A DNA stretch of 35,668 nt, taken from positions 1 through 35,668 of the forward strand of contig NZ_DLMO01000158.1 in assembly GCF_002479325.1 (NCBI RefSeq), read 5' to 3'. The stretch is from Brevundimonas sp. UBA7534. GTDB taxonomy: Bacteria > Pseudomonadota > Alphaproteobacteria > Caulobacterales > Caulobacteraceae. This document shows, one piece after another, positions 19,287-27,723 of the stretch (its first letter is position 1; each line of letters opens with the position of its first letter). A program made the position numbers and the translations under genes. The notes under the pieces were generated by a model. The model searched no databases. It saw nothing but the letters and a program-made list of their open reading frames with translations, and was not told the DNA's origin.

Positions 19287-22200
19287 TCGCCGCCCTCATT
19301 CGCGCCTCCGTTCGCGCTCGCTTTCTTGTGCTCATGGCCGCCGTCGCCCTGGCGGCGGCGGGCCTCTGGGCGGTGCGGACGACCCCGGTCGACGCCCTGC
19401 CGGATCTGTCCGACGTCCAGGTCATCATTCGCACCAGCTATCCCGGGCAGGCGCCGCAGATCGTCGAGAACCAGGTCACCTATCCGTTGGCCACCACCAT
19501 GCTGTCGGTGCCTGGCGCGCGCACGGTGCGCGGCTACTCCTTCTTCGGCGACAGTTTCGTCTACGTCCTGTTCGACGAGGGGACCGACCTCTACTGGGCG
19601 CGGTCGCGGGTTCTCGAATACCTGAACCAGGTGCAGGCCCGCCTCCCTGAGAGCGCTCGTCCCGCCCTGGGTCCGGACGCCACCGGCGTCGGCTGGGTCT
19701 ATGAATACGCCCTCGTCGACCGCTCCGGCCGCCACGACCTGGCCCAGCTGAGAAGCCTGCAGGACTGGTTCCTCCGATATGAGCTGAAAACCGTTCCAGG
19801 CGTGGCCGAGGTGGCCAGCATCGGCGGCATGGTCCGGCAGTATCAGGTGGTGCTCGACCCCGTCCGGCTGGCCGCCTATGGCGTCACCCACCAGGCCGTG
19901 GTCGAGGCGATCGGGCGCGCCAACTCGGAGACCGGCGGGTCGGTGCTGGAGCTGGCCGAAGCCGAATATATGGTCAGAGCCAACGGCTATCTGACCAGTC
20001 TCGATGACTTCCGTGCCGTCCCCGTCCGCACGGCGGCGGGCGGCGTGCCCGTCACCCTCGGCGACGTCGCCACGGTTCAGGTCGGTCCCGAGATGCGGCG
20101 CGGGATCGCCGAGCTGAACGGCGAGGGCGAGGTGGCCGGGGGAGTGGTCATCCTGCGCTCGGGCGGCGACGCCCGGGCCACCATCGCCGCCGTCGCCGAC
20201 CGGCTCGAGACCCTGAAGGCCGGATTGCCTCCCGGGGTCGAGGTGGTGACGACCTATGACCGCTCGCAGCTCATCGACCGCGCCATCGCCAATCTCAGCA
20301 CAAAGCTGATCGAGGAGTTCATCGTCGTCGCCCTCGTCTGCGGTCTGTTCCTGTGGCACGCCCGGTCCGCCCTGGTGGCCATCCTGACCTTGCCGCTCGG
20401 CGTGCTCGCCGCCTTTCTGGTCATGAACCTGCAGGGGGTGAACGCCAACATCATGTCGCTGGGCGGCATCGCCATCGCCGTGGGCGCCATGGTCGATGCG
20501 GCCGTAGTCATGATCGAGAACGCCCACAAGCATATCGAGCGATGGGAGCATGAGCACCCCGACGAACCACTCGCGGGAGAGATCCGCTGGAAGGTGATCA
20601 CCGACGCAGCGGCGGAAGTCGGTCCGGCCCTGTTTCTGAGCCTGGTGATCATCACCCTGTCGTTCATTCCGGTGTTCAGCCTGCAGGCCCAGGAGGGTCG
20701 GCTGTTCGCGCCGCTGGCCTTCACCAAGAGCTACGCCATGGCGGCGGCGGCCATTCTTTCGGTGACCCTGGTGCCGGTCCTGATGGGCTATCTCATCAGG
20801 GGGCGCATCCCCGCGGAGCAGTCCAATCCCGTCAACCGATGGCTGACGCACGTCTATCGCGGCCCGCTCGACTGGGTGCTGCGGCGACCGCGGACGACCC
20901 TGGCGATCGCTGTCATCGCGTTCGCCACCACGGCCTGGCCGCTCAGCCAGATCGGTGGCGAGTTCATGCCCGCCATGGACGAGGGCGATCTGCTCTATAT
21001 GCCGTCCGCCCAGCCGGGTCTGTCGGCGGCGGCGGCGTCAGCGCTGCTGCAGAGGACAGACCGTATGATCCGCACCATTCCCGAGGTCGCCAGCGTGTTC
21101 GGCAAGGCGGGCAGGGCGGAATCCGCCACCGACCCAGCGCCGCTGGAGATGTTCGAAACCACGATCCAGTTCAAGCCGCGCGACCAGTGGCGCCCCGGCA
21201 TGACGCCGGAGAAGCTGGTCGAGGAGCTCGACCGCGCGGTTCAGGTTCCGGGCCTGGCCAACGTCTGGGTGCCGCCAATCCGCAACCGCATCGACATGCT
21301 GGCGACCGGCATCAAGAGCCCCATCGGCGTCAAGGTCTCCGGGGCCGATCTGGCCGTGATCGACCGCATCGCCGGCCGCGTCGCCGAGGTCGCGGGGGAT
21401 GTGCCGGGGGTGAGCTCGGCGATCGCGGAGCGCCTGACCGGCGGCCGGTATGTGGATGTCGACATCGATCGCGCCGCCGCCGGCCGCTACGGGCTCACCA
21501 TCGCCGATGTCCAGTCGATCGTCGGCGGCGCCATCGGCGGCGAGACCATCGGTCAAACCATTGAGGGGGTGGCGCGCTATCCGATCAGCGTCCGCTATCC
21601 CCGCGAACTGCGCGACAATCCCGAACAGCTGCGGAATCTTCCGGTCCTGACCCCGGCGGGCCAGCAGATCACCCTGGGCGCGGTGGCCGACATCCGTATC
21701 GCCGACGGGCCGCCGATGCTCAAGTCCGAGAACGGACGGCCTTCAACCTGGGTCTATATCGACGTGCGAGGCCGGGATCTGGCGTCGGTGGTGGGGGACC
21801 TGCGGCGGGCGGTCGCTGCGGAGGTCGATCTCGGTCCCGGGGTGAGCATCGCCTACTCCGGCCAGTTCGAATATCTCGAGCGCGCCGCCAACCGCCTGAA
21901 GATTGTCGTGCCGGCGACGCTCGCGATCATCTTCCTGCTGCTCTACCTGACTTTCGGCCGGTTCGACGAAGCCGCCCTGATCATGGCCACGCTGCCCTTC
22001 GCCCTGACCGGGGGCGTATGGATGCTCTATGCGCTCGGCTTCAACCAGTCGGTCGCGACCGGGGTGGGGTTCATCGCCCTGGCCGGCCTGTCGGCCGAGT
22101 TCGGCGTGGTGATGCTGATCTACCTCAAGCACGCGCTCAGGGACCGGGGCCCAGACCCAGACGCCCTCCAGGTCGAGGCGGCGGTCCGGGAGGGCGCCCT

Positions 22201-22432
22201 GCTGCGCGTTCGGCCCAAGGCGATGACCGTGGCCGTGATCCTTGCGGGCCTGTTCCCGATCCTGATCGGCCACGGCGCCGGCTCGGAGATCATGAGCCGA
22301 ATCGCCGCGCCCGTTATCGGCGGCATGATCACGGCGCCTTTGCTGTCGATGCTCGTTATCCCCGCGGGCTATCTGCTGCTGAGACGCCGCAGGTTCCGTT
22401 CGACCCCCGTCCTTCGAGGAGACACACAATGA
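19283..22432 (+). CDS. cusA: CusA-like heavy-metal RND efflux pump
   Basis: The 1049-residue inner-membrane proton antiporter exports Cu(I)/Ag(I), forming a tripartite complex with the neighbouring CusB and TolC proteins. Twelve membrane segments and two large periplasmic loops are apparent. The HME-RND signature AIAVGAMVDAAVVMIENAHKH (about 400-420) carries the transmembrane acidic residues of the proton relay. The porter region has FMPAMDEGDLLYMPSAQPG and further methionines (ATDPAPLEMFETTIQF, NRIDMLATGIKSPIG) of the kind that form the metal path. Length and motifs are normal for CusA. Both ends overlap neighbours by 4 bp. Confidence 0.94.
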   Translation: MIAALIRASVRARFLVLMAAVALAAAGLWAVRTTPVDALPDLSDVQVIIRTSYPGQAPQIVENQVTYPLATTMLSVPGARTVRGYSFFGDSFVYVLFDEGTDLYWARSRVLEYLNQVQARLPESARPALGPDATGVGWVYEYALVDRSGRHDLAQLRSLQDWFLRYELKTVPGVAEVASIGGMVRQYQVVLDPVRLAAYGVTHQAVVEAIGRANSETGGSVLELAEAEYMVRANGYLTSLDDFRAVPVRTAAGGVPVTLGDVATVQVGPEMRRGIAELNGEGEVAGGVVILRSGGDARATIAAVADRLETLKAGLPPGVEVVTTYDRSQLIDRAIANLSTKLIEEFIVVALVCGLFLWHARSALVAILTLPLGVLAAFLVMNLQGVNANIMSLGGIAIAVGAMVDAAVVMIENAHKHIERWEHEHPDEPLAGEIRWKVITDAAAEVGPALFLSLVIITLSFIPVFSLQAQEGRLFAPLAFTKSYAMAAAAILSVTLVPVLMGYLIRGRIPAEQSNPVNRWLTHVYRGPLDWVLRRPRTTLAIAVIAFATTAWPLSQIGGEFMPAMDEGDLLYMPSAQPGLSAAAASALLQRTDRMIRTIPEVASVFGKAGRAESATDPAPLEMFETTIQFKPRDQWRPGMTPEKLVEELDRAVQVPGLANVWVPPIRNRIDMLATGIKSPIGVKVSGADLAVIDRIAGRVAEVAGDVPGVSSAIAERLTGGRYVDVDIDRAAAGRYGLTIADVQSIVGGAIGGETIGQTIEGVARYPISVRYPRELRDNPEQLRNLPVLTPAGQQITLGAVADIRIADGPPMLKSENGRPSTWVYIDVRGRDLASVVGDLRRAVAAEVDLGPGVSIAYSGQFEYLERAANRLKIVVPATLAIIFLLLYLTFGRFDEAALIMATLPFALTGGVWMLYALGFNQSVATGVGFIALAGLSAEFGVVMLIYLKHALRDRGPDPDALQVEAAVREGALLRVRPKAMTVAVILAGLFPILIGHGAGSEIMSRIAAPVIGGMITAPLLSMLVIPAGYLLLRRRRFRSTPVLRGDTQ

Positions 22433-22806
22433 AGCGCCGTATAATCCTGCTGACCGGTATTGCCGCTGTTCTGGCCGCCTGCGGTCAGCAGGCGGAACCG
22501 GAAAGCCCGGCGATCCCGATGGCCCAGCCCGGATCACCGACGGTTGGCGCGGATGGCGCCTCGACGTCCCCGGCCGCCGACGCCACGACCGCAGACGGCG
22601 CGGGCGTCATTACAGCCGTGGACCCGGCGGCGGCGACGATCACCATCAACCACGAAGCCATCCGGTCAATCGGGTGGCCCGCGATGACCATGACGTTCAA
22701 GGCTTCGCCGGCTGTATTGCGGGAGGCCGCCGTCGGTGACCGCATCCAGTTCGATCTGACAGTACGGGACGGAGCGGGAGAGGTGACGGCGATCTACCCC
22801 CATTGA
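22429..22806 (+). CDS. cusF: CusF-like copper-binding lipoprotein
   Basis: This 125-residue protein has a lipoprotein signal (lipobox LAAC, lipidated Cys18), a flexible Ala/Pro/Thr linker (about 20-57) and a CusF domain. In that domain H75, W83, M86 and M88 (NHEAIRSIGWPAMTMTF) match the His, cation-pi Trp and two Met ligands that hold Cu(I) or Ag(I) in CusF. Typical CusF is a soluble periplasmic protein; here it would be membrane-tethered beside the pump. ATG overlaps the CusA stop and follows CGAGGAG. It is the last gene of the efflux operon. Confidence 0.88.
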   Translation: MKRRIILLTGIAAVLAACGQQAEPESPAIPMAQPGSPTVGADGASTSPAADATTADGAGVITAVDPAAATITINHEAIRSIGWPAMTMTFKASPAVLREAAVGDRIQFDLTVRDGAGEVTAIYPH

Positions 22807-23095
22807 TCCTCGGATGGGGAGGAGAGGGTCCGTCGATCGGGTTGGAGGATGGCGCCGGGCCGGCCCCCGATGCTGTGCCCAGGTCGAATGATGGAATCGG
22901 TTCGGCTCGTCCGCCCCATGCAACGTCCTGCGCTGTGGAGGCGACGATCTTTCCGCCCTTGCCGGCATGCTGAGCATTGAGCCGACGGAAGACGTAGAAG
23001 CCCCGCTCCACCAAGGCCCTCACCAGGTCTTCGGGGTCAGGTGAGTCCTGGACGGAAGGCGGGGTTTGCGTGCCAGTGAGGACGACATTTTTCAC
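22697..23095 (-). CDS. Possible small protein of unknown function, divergent from cytochrome c
   Basis: An open frame of 132 codons starts at a GTG (23095) and reads KNVVLTGTQTPPSVQ, then PEDLVRALVERGFYVFRRLN. The first 60 residues have GC-rich third positions and a soluble-protein look; the rest is low-complexity and overlaps the 3' end of the CusF gene by 110 bp. The perfect FNR box at 23150 is centred 61.5 bp from this GTG, the same spacing as for the other FNR-linked starts, so a divergent promoter is conceivable. I recognise no family. It may be a decayed gene or a chance frame. Confidence 0.25.
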   Translation of the reverse strand: MKNVVLTGTQTPPSVQDSPDPEDLVRALVERGFYVFRRLNAQHAGKGGKIVASTAQDVAWGGRAEPIPSFDLGTASGAGPAPSSNPIDGPSPPHPRINGGRSPSPLPLRPVLSDRTGCGHRRRPPAIQPAKP

Positions 23096-23149
23096 GGAGT
23101 TTCCGCTCCCGACAGGCGTCGAAGGTCCACCCGGTTCGCCACGATGACA

Positions 23150-23163
23150 TTGATCGAGATCAA
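23150..23163. promoter_or_regulatory. Perfect FNR box upstream of the cytochrome c gene
   Basis: TTGATCGAGATCAA matches the FNR consensus TTGAT-N4-ATCAA in every half-site position, and the palindrome extends by two more bases on each side. Its centre is 49.5 bp upstream of the cytochrome c ATG (23206), which suits activation at about -41.5 with a short leader. The FnrL encoded 1.1 kb downstream has the E-S-R recognition residues for this sequence. Confidence 0.85.
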
Positions 23164-23205
23164 TGCCGGGCCCCTTGTCGAGGATCAGGCTGGTCATTGT
23201 GCGGT

Positions 23206-23604
23206 ATGGAGAACGTCTTGAGGTTGATCGCGATTGCCGCCGTGTTGATGCTGATGGGATGCACGGCGGGTCCCGAATATCGCGAAGCCGCTGGCACGGC
23301 TGAAGCGGCGAAATACTATCCGAAACAGGCTGTGGACCTCGCCTCGGCGGCGCGGGGCCAAGCGCTCGTACAGAGCCGGTGCGCGGGGTGCCATTCGGTC
23401 GGGCCGACCGGCGAAAGCCCGGTGGCGGCCGCGCCCCCGCTCCGTCACCTCGGAACCCGTTATCCCGTGACGGATCTTCAGGAAGCCTTCGCCGAGGGCA
23501 TGACCAACGGACATCCCAGGATGCCGGAAGTCACCCTGGAGGGCGACCAGATCGCGGATCTGATCGCCTACCTTCAGGATGTGCAGAACCATTCGAGACC
23601 TTAG
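23206..23604 (+). CDS. Lipoprotein c-type cytochrome, single haem
   Basis: This 132-residue protein has a lipoprotein signal peptide (LRLIAIAAVLMLMGC, lipidated Cys19). A class I cytochrome c domain follows, with the haem site CAGCH at 59-63 and likely distal ligand Met106 in GHPRMPE. The C-terminal helix IADLIAYLQDVQ is typical. It would sit on the periplasmic face of the membrane and carry electrons. A perfect FNR box upstream implies induction when oxygen is scarce, fitting a donor to a high-affinity oxidase or another low-oxygen chain. The start is uncertain: ATG at 23206 has a weak ribosome site, and a TTG at 23197 would add three residues. Confidence 0.85.
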   Translation: MENVLRLIAIAAVLMLMGCTAGPEYREAAGTAEAAKYYPKQAVDLASAARGQALVQSRCAGCHSVGPTGESPVAAAPPLRHLGTRYPVTDLQEAFAEGMTNGHPRMPEVTLEGDQIADLIAYLQDVQNHSRP

Positions 23605-23780
23605 CCGGCCGGCAGCTGCTGTCCGATGCTCCATACCGCCCCGCCTGATCCTTTTCACGAGGATCGCCAAATAGCGGTCCAGGGAGGAGAGGTTTCGAAG
23701 CTGAAGTGGCCGCTTTTCTCCTCACGCCTCCCGGATGTCGGCCGGGTTTGAGGGGGGGCGACTGGGCGGAGACCGTCCCC

Positions 23781-24209
23781 TCAGAACATCTGGCATGCAA
23801 CCGACGTCTCGGACGCCAGAACCAGGGTCGTCGTGTCGGCGGGCGGACGGCAGGGGCGAACCAGGCTCAGGCTGTCGCAGCCCGCCAGATGACCCAGGCG
23901 CATGACCTCCGAGACGAGCTTGTTGGCGACAGACCGGGGGGAAGAGACGTCGAAGCTTATCAGCCGCTCGATCCGCACGCACGGCCCGGCCGCGATGCAG
24001 GCGGAATGCGAATAGAGCACCAGACCATTCAGGCGCCCCGCGGCGTCCCGGGCGATCAGGATGCCCCCGGTCGCAGCGCTCCGGTCAAGCTGTCGCCGCG
24101 CGGCGTGTCGCCAGGCGGGCAAGGTCAGGTCGGGGTATCCCAAGCGCGCCAGGACGAAGGATTCGTCAATCGCGTCCCGGACTAATCGACTGACGACAAC
24201 GGCGGTCAT
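23781..24209 (-). CDS. GNAT-like protein, divergent from fnrL
   Basis: The 142-residue protein has a fold pattern like small GNAT acetyltransferases: a beta hairpin GGILIARDAAGRLNGLVLY (48-66), RIERLISFDV, and a helix SVANKLVSEVMRLGHLAGCDSLSL. The acetyl-CoA pyrophosphate loop is degenerate, so activity is uncertain. It has five cysteines. It is transcribed away from fnrL, with a good FNR box midway between the two starts, which suggests control by oxygen in both directions. A substrate cannot be named. Confidence 0.6.
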   Translation of the reverse strand: MTAVVVSRLVRDAIDESFVLARLGYPDLTLPAWRHAARRQLDRSAATGGILIARDAAGRLNGLVLYSHSACIAAGPCVRIERLISFDVSSPRSVANKLVSEVMRLGHLAGCDSLSLVRPCRPPADTTTLVLASETSVACQMF

Positions 24210-24243
24210 AGGTTGACACTGGAACGTCCGGGGTCACCACGCT

Positions 24244-24257
24244 TTGATTCACGTCAA
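24244..24257. promoter_or_regulatory. FNR box between the GNAT-like gene and fnrL
   Basis: TTGATTCACGTCAA has a perfect left half-site and one mismatch in the right (GTCAA). It lies in the 80 bp between the two divergent starts, centred about 40 bp from each. So close to the start codons it may act as an autoregulatory operator rather than a standard -41.5 activator site. Confidence 0.75.
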
Positions 24258-24289
24258 CAACATTTGAAAGCGGAACCGCGTCCGACGTC

Positions 24290-25066
24290 ATGAGAGTCAG
24301 GACAACGCCAAGGCTGGCGCTCAGCACCCTTCCAGCCGGGTGTGCGGATCGGCGACCGTTAAGTTATTGTGATAGCTGTGGGGCGGGAGCCTTCAACGTT
24401 TGCGGCAGCACGGCCGATATCGCCATGGATCGGCTCGCAGCCATTGCTGAGCCCGTCATGCTCGCGGCGGGTGCTGTTCTGATCCGTGAAGGCGACCGCG
24501 CCCCGCATATCTTCAACATCTCCTCGGGTTCCATCAAAGTCTACAAACTCCTGCCCGATGGTCGCCGTCAGATCATCGGCTTCCTCTTTGCGGGTGATTT
24601 CCTCGGTCTGGCTGTCGGTGACGCCTATGTCTTTTCCGCCGAGGCGATGGAGGCGGCGTCGGTATGCCGGTTCCGGAAAACCGCTTTCAGGGCGTTGATC
24701 CAGGACTGTCCGTCCCTCGAGCACGCCCTGTTGAACCGGACCTCGCATGAGCTGGCCGCCGCTCAGAACCAGATGCTCTTGCTCGGGCGCAAAACGGCGA
24801 TCGAACGCGTCGCCTGGTTCCTGCTCGATCTCCCCGGCCACGACCCGTTGCGTCCGACCCGGGCCGATCATGTCAGGTTGGTGATGACGCGCGGCGAGAT
24901 CGCAGACTATCTGGGTCTGACGATCGAGACCGTGAGCCGGGTTCTGACCAGGTTGAAAAATCAGGATGTCATCCAGCTGTTGTCACGGTCGGAAGTCAGG
25001 ATCGTCCATCGTGAGATGTTGCGCGCGCTCGCAGACGGCGAACCGCAATACGCCGGTGGTGCTTGA
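24290..25066 (+). CDS. fnrL: FnrL-type oxygen-sensing Crp/Fnr transcription regulator
   Basis: The 258-residue regulator has the cysteine set of an oxygen-labile [4Fe-4S] cluster: C27, C30 and C38 (CDSCGAGAFNVC) plus C126 (ASVCRF). A cyclic-nucleotide-binding-like barrel (about 45-150) is followed by the dimer helix and a winged helix. The recognition helix contains LTIETVSRVL with E213, S216 and R217, the residues FNR uses to read TTGAT. When oxygen falls, the cluster-loaded dimer should activate or repress genes with FNR boxes, several of which lie in this window. The 5' start was taken at ATG 24290; the ribosome site is weak, but the cysteines require a start here or nearby. An FNR box precedes it, suggesting autoregulation. 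Confidence 0.92.
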   Translation: MRVRTTPRLALSTLPAGCADRRPLSYCDSCGAGAFNVCGSTADIAMDRLAAIAEPVMLAAGAVLIREGDRAPHIFNISSGSIKVYKLLPDGRRQIIGFLFAGDFLGLAVGDAYVFSAEAMEAASVCRFRKTAFRALIQDCPSLEHALLNRTSHELAAAQNQMLLLGRKTAIERVAWFLLDLPGHDPLRPTRADHVRLVMTRGEIADYLGLTIETVSRVLTRLKNQDVIQLLSRSEVRIVHREMLRALADGEPQYAGGA

Positions 25067-25076
25067 GCCAGATCAA
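25063..25076 (+). promoter_or_regulatory. FNR box before the flavin split-barrel / lactate dehydrogenase operon
   Basis: TTGAGCCAGATCAA has one mismatch in the left half-site and a perfect right half-site. It overlaps the fnrL stop codon, and its centre is 58.5 bp before the next start codon (25128). That spacing fits a class II activator site with a leader of about 17 bases. Confidence 0.7.
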
Positions 25077-25127
25077 AGCCGTTGTCCCTGAGCCGGGCCA
25101 AGGGTGTTTCAGCGAGGAATTTCTCCG

Positions 25128-25673
25128 ATGCCGATCCAGGACGTCACGCCGGGCTGTACACCCATCCACGGGCGGGCGGTCGCCGCCGTGGTGGTCCTTT
25201 TGACCAGTGAACGCTTGATGAGCCTGGGCGTCAACCGGCCCGACGGATGGCCCCAGGTCACGACGCTGGGTTACGTCAACGAGGGGCTCAACCTGTATTT
25301 CGTGACCGCACGGGACAGTCAGAAGCTGGCGAATATTCAGGCCGATCCCCGCGTTTCCGTTGCGATCAGAGCCGAAAGCGCCGCGGACGGCGCCGTGGGG
25401 CTGTCCCTGGCCGGCAGGGCGGACGAGGTGACTGTCCCCGAGGATATCGAGCATCTGAACCAGCTCGTTTTTTCGCGCTATCCGGGCGTCAGTGTCTATT
25501 GCCCATCGGGCGACTCGGTCGCCCTGATCCGGATCAAACCCGAGATCATCTCAGCCGTAAGCGTCAGCCAGGGCCGCAGTCGATCAGAGTGTTTCTCCGT
25601 CGGCGCCGCCGGTCAGGAAGGCGGCGCGGCGAGACCGACACCCGCCGCACCGACAGGAAGGAAGGTCCGATGA
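25128..25673 (+). CDS. Pyridoxamine-5'-phosphate-oxidase-like flavin split-barrel protein
   Basis: This 182-residue protein has the FMN-binding split-barrel pattern of the PPOX family. Its opening strands include WPQVTTLGYVNEGLNLYFVTARDSQKLANIQADPRVSVAI (about 43-83), followed by LSLAGRADEV and a closing strand with VALIRIKPEIISAVSVSQG. Such proteins bind FMN, F420 or haem, and the cofactor here is not certain. The C-terminal 30 residues are a disordered Ala/Pro/Arg tail. GAGGAA precedes the ATG. It overlaps the dehydrogenase gene by 4 bp (ATGA) and is headed by an FNR-type box. PPOX-type genes are common members of FNR-type regulons, so a redox role under low oxygen is likely. Confidence 0.8.
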   Translation: MPIQDVTPGCTPIHGRAVAAVVVLLTSERLMSLGVNRPDGWPQVTTLGYVNEGLNLYFVTARDSQKLANIQADPRVSVAIRAESAADGAVGLSLAGRADEVTVPEDIEHLNQLVFSRYPGVSVYCPSGDSVALIRIKPEIISAVSVSQGRSRSECFSVGAAGQEGGAARPTPAAPTGRKVR

Positions 25674-26608
25674 TCGGACACGACCGGATTGTGATCGTCG
25701 GCGCCGGCCACGTCGGATCAACGGCCGCCTATGCGCTGATGCTTCGCGCGTTGGTCCGCGAGATCGTCCTGATCGACAGTGACGCCGGGCTCGCCGAGGC
25801 CGAGGCCGCCGACCTCTCCGATGCGAACGCCCTTGCCAGACCCGCGCGCATCTGGGCGGGAAGCTACGCCGATGCGGCAACAGCCCGGATCGCCGTCATC
25901 ACTGCCGGAGCAGCGACGCACGGCGCGGAAAGTCGCCTGTCGGTCGCGTCGCAAAGCGCCATGATCGTCTCGACCTGCGTCGGAGAACTGGTCCAGGCCG
26001 GTTTCACGGGGATCATCCTTGTCGCCGCCAACCCGGTGGATTTGATGACGCTGGTGGCGCTGCGGCGCTCAGGCTTGTCCGCAGCGAGGGTCATCGGCAC
26101 GGGCACATTGCTCGATTCCAGCCGTCTCAAACAAGCCCTCGCCGAGAGCCTGAGGGTCGCGGCCGGGTCCATTGATGGGGTCGTTCTGGGTGAGCATGGC
26201 GATACCGAGGTGGCCGCATTCTCTACGGTCCTGGTCGGAGGGCTGCCGCTAAGCGATTTCTGTCCTTCGGGACAGGAACTCGACCAGGACCAGATCGCCA
26301 CGGAAGTGCGCGACGCCGGCTACCGTATCGTCCAGGGAAAGGGCTACACGTCCTTCGGCGTCGCGACCGCGATTGTGCGGATATGCGAGGTCATACTGCG
26401 CGATGAGCGGGCGGTGCTGCCGGTGTCGACGCTGTTGACCGGACAATACGGCTTCGCCGATGTATGCCTCAGCCTTCCGTGCATCCTCGGGGCCGGCGGG
26501 GTCGAGAGGATTTTGCTGCCGGCGCTGTCCCCCGCGGAGAACACAATGCTGGGTGCATCCGCAAAGGCTTTGCAGCAAGCTCTCGCGAGTATGGACCTGG
26601 CCGGCTGA
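25670..26608 (+). CDS. L-lactate/malate dehydrogenase family protein, lactate dehydrogenase-like
   Basis: The 312-residue protein belongs to the LDH/MDH superfamily. NAD-binding GAGHVG is at 11-16, AANPVD at 119-124, catalytic Arg152 lies in GTGTLLDSSRLK and His176 in GEHGDTE. The C-terminal GQYGFADVCLSLPCILGAGGVER is close to lactate dehydrogenases. The active-site loop is odd: TAGAATHGAESRL, where LDH has Gln and MDH has Arg at the substrate-specificity position (102 in the usual numbering). Here it appears to be Thr, so pyruvate may not be the sole or main substrate. A very good site (AGGAAGGAAGG) precedes the ATG, which overlaps the upstream stop. With the upstream FNR box it looks like a low-oxygen NADH sink. 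Confidence 0.85.
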   Translation: MIGHDRIVIVGAGHVGSTAAYALMLRALVREIVLIDSDAGLAEAEAADLSDANALARPARIWAGSYADAATARIAVITAGAATHGAESRLSVASQSAMIVSTCVGELVQAGFTGIILVAANPVDLMTLVALRRSGLSAARVIGTGTLLDSSRLKQALAESLRVAAGSIDGVVLGEHGDTEVAAFSTVLVGGLPLSDFCPSGQELDQDQIATEVRDAGYRIVQGKGYTSFGVATAIVRICEVILRDERAVLPVSTLLTGQYGFADVCLSLPCILGAGGVERILLPALSPAENTMLGASAKALQQALASMDLAG

Positions 26609-26676
26609 CATCCTGACCTCGCCAGGCGCCGCCGCCGGCAAAAGTCATCGGCTCCGCCGAGGGGCCGGAGTTGCAG

Positions 26677-27723
26677 TCATTGAACAGGATTGTCCGCCGG
26701 TCGGCTGACGCTACGGAACGGCAGCCTGATGAGGCAGTTGACGCCCTGCGGTGCATAGGTCGAGGCGGCTTTACCGCCATGGGGGCCAAGGCTGCGAGCG
26801 ATAAGTTCGCTTCCAAATCCCCGGCGCGTCGGTGCGACAACCGTGGGCCCGCCCCGTTCCTCCCAGAGGAGTTCAAGCATTGGGTGTGCGTCTTCCGAGA
26901 TATGCCAATCCACGCGCAGCCGCCCGGCTGAGGTTGAAAGCGCGCCATACTTGGCCGCATTTGTCGCCAGTTCGTGGAGGACAAGCGCCAAGGCCACGGC
27001 GACCTGCCCATCGATACTGATATCCGGTCCTGTGAGGGTGATCTTTCCCTCGCTGTCCTGGTAAGGGGCCAGCTCTGTTTCGAGGAGAAGGCGAACGCTG
27101 GCCTCGGTCCATGAGCCGCGAATAAGGGAATCGTTCGTGCGCGATATGGCCGCGAAACGCCCCAACAGCGCCTCTTTGAATTCGGCGACAGACGGCGCCG
27201 TTCGGGCGGTGAGCGTCACGATCGAATCGACGACCGCCATCGTGTTCCGCAGGCGATGAGCGACCTCGTTCGCGACGACCTGACCCTGCCTTTCCACAGT
27301 TTTCCGGTCACTGACATCACGGACCACGGCCGTTACGATGTGTTGCCCCCCGATCATTTGCCGAGAGAGCGTCGCCTCGATGGCCAGTTCCTGACCGTCC
27401 TTTCGTCGTCCGAGGACTTCGCGGCCGGCCCCCATGGATCGGCGCAACGGGGCGTTTGACGAACAGAAGCGCTTGACGTCTTCGCGATGGTGGTCATGAA
27501 AACGCGTTGGAATGAGAGTATCGATTGAACAGCCAAGCACTTCGTTCATCGTGTAGCCAAAAATGTCTTCGGCCGCTCGGTTGAACAGAATAATGCGACC
27601 ATCCTGGTCGGTGCTGACCACGCCATCCCCGATCAAGGACAGGATGGTTTGAAAATCTTCGCCGAAGGGGAACTCTGCCGCAGGCCGCTTCTGGTCCGGG
27701 GTTACGCGGTCGCTGCGTTTCAT
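26677..27723 (-). CDS. PAS-domain HWE-family sensor histidine kinase
   Basis: This is a soluble 348-residue kinase. One PAS domain (about 22-140, with SLIGDGVVSTDQDGRIILFNRAAE) precedes an HWE/HisKA_2 module. That module has phosphoacceptor His156 in NEVAHRLRNTMAVV, the N-box HELATNAAKYGALS (250-263), the WEE motif (287-289) that names the family, and the G-box GFGSELI (302-308). There is no membrane segment, so the signal is cytoplasmic, perhaps oxygen, light or redox through a PAS cofactor. Such kinases often act in the general stress response of alphaproteobacteria. No response regulator gene is adjacent. Convergent with the LDH gene, ending 68 bp away. Confidence 0.88.
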   Translation of the reverse strand: MKRSDRVTPDQKRPAAEFPFGEDFQTILSLIGDGVVSTDQDGRIILFNRAAEDIFGYTMNEVLGCSIDTLIPTRFHDHHREDVKRFCSSNAPLRRSMGAGREVLGRRKDGQELAIEATLSRQMIGGQHIVTAVVRDVSDRKTVERQGQVVANEVAHRLRNTMAVVDSIVTLTARTAPSVAEFKEALLGRFAAISRTNDSLIRGSWTEASVRLLLETELAPYQDSEGKITLTGPDISIDGQVAVALALVLHELATNAAKYGALSTSAGRLRVDWHISEDAHPMLELLWEERGGPTVVAPTRRGFGSELIARSLGPHGGKAASTYAPQGVNCLIRLPFRSVSRPADNPVQ

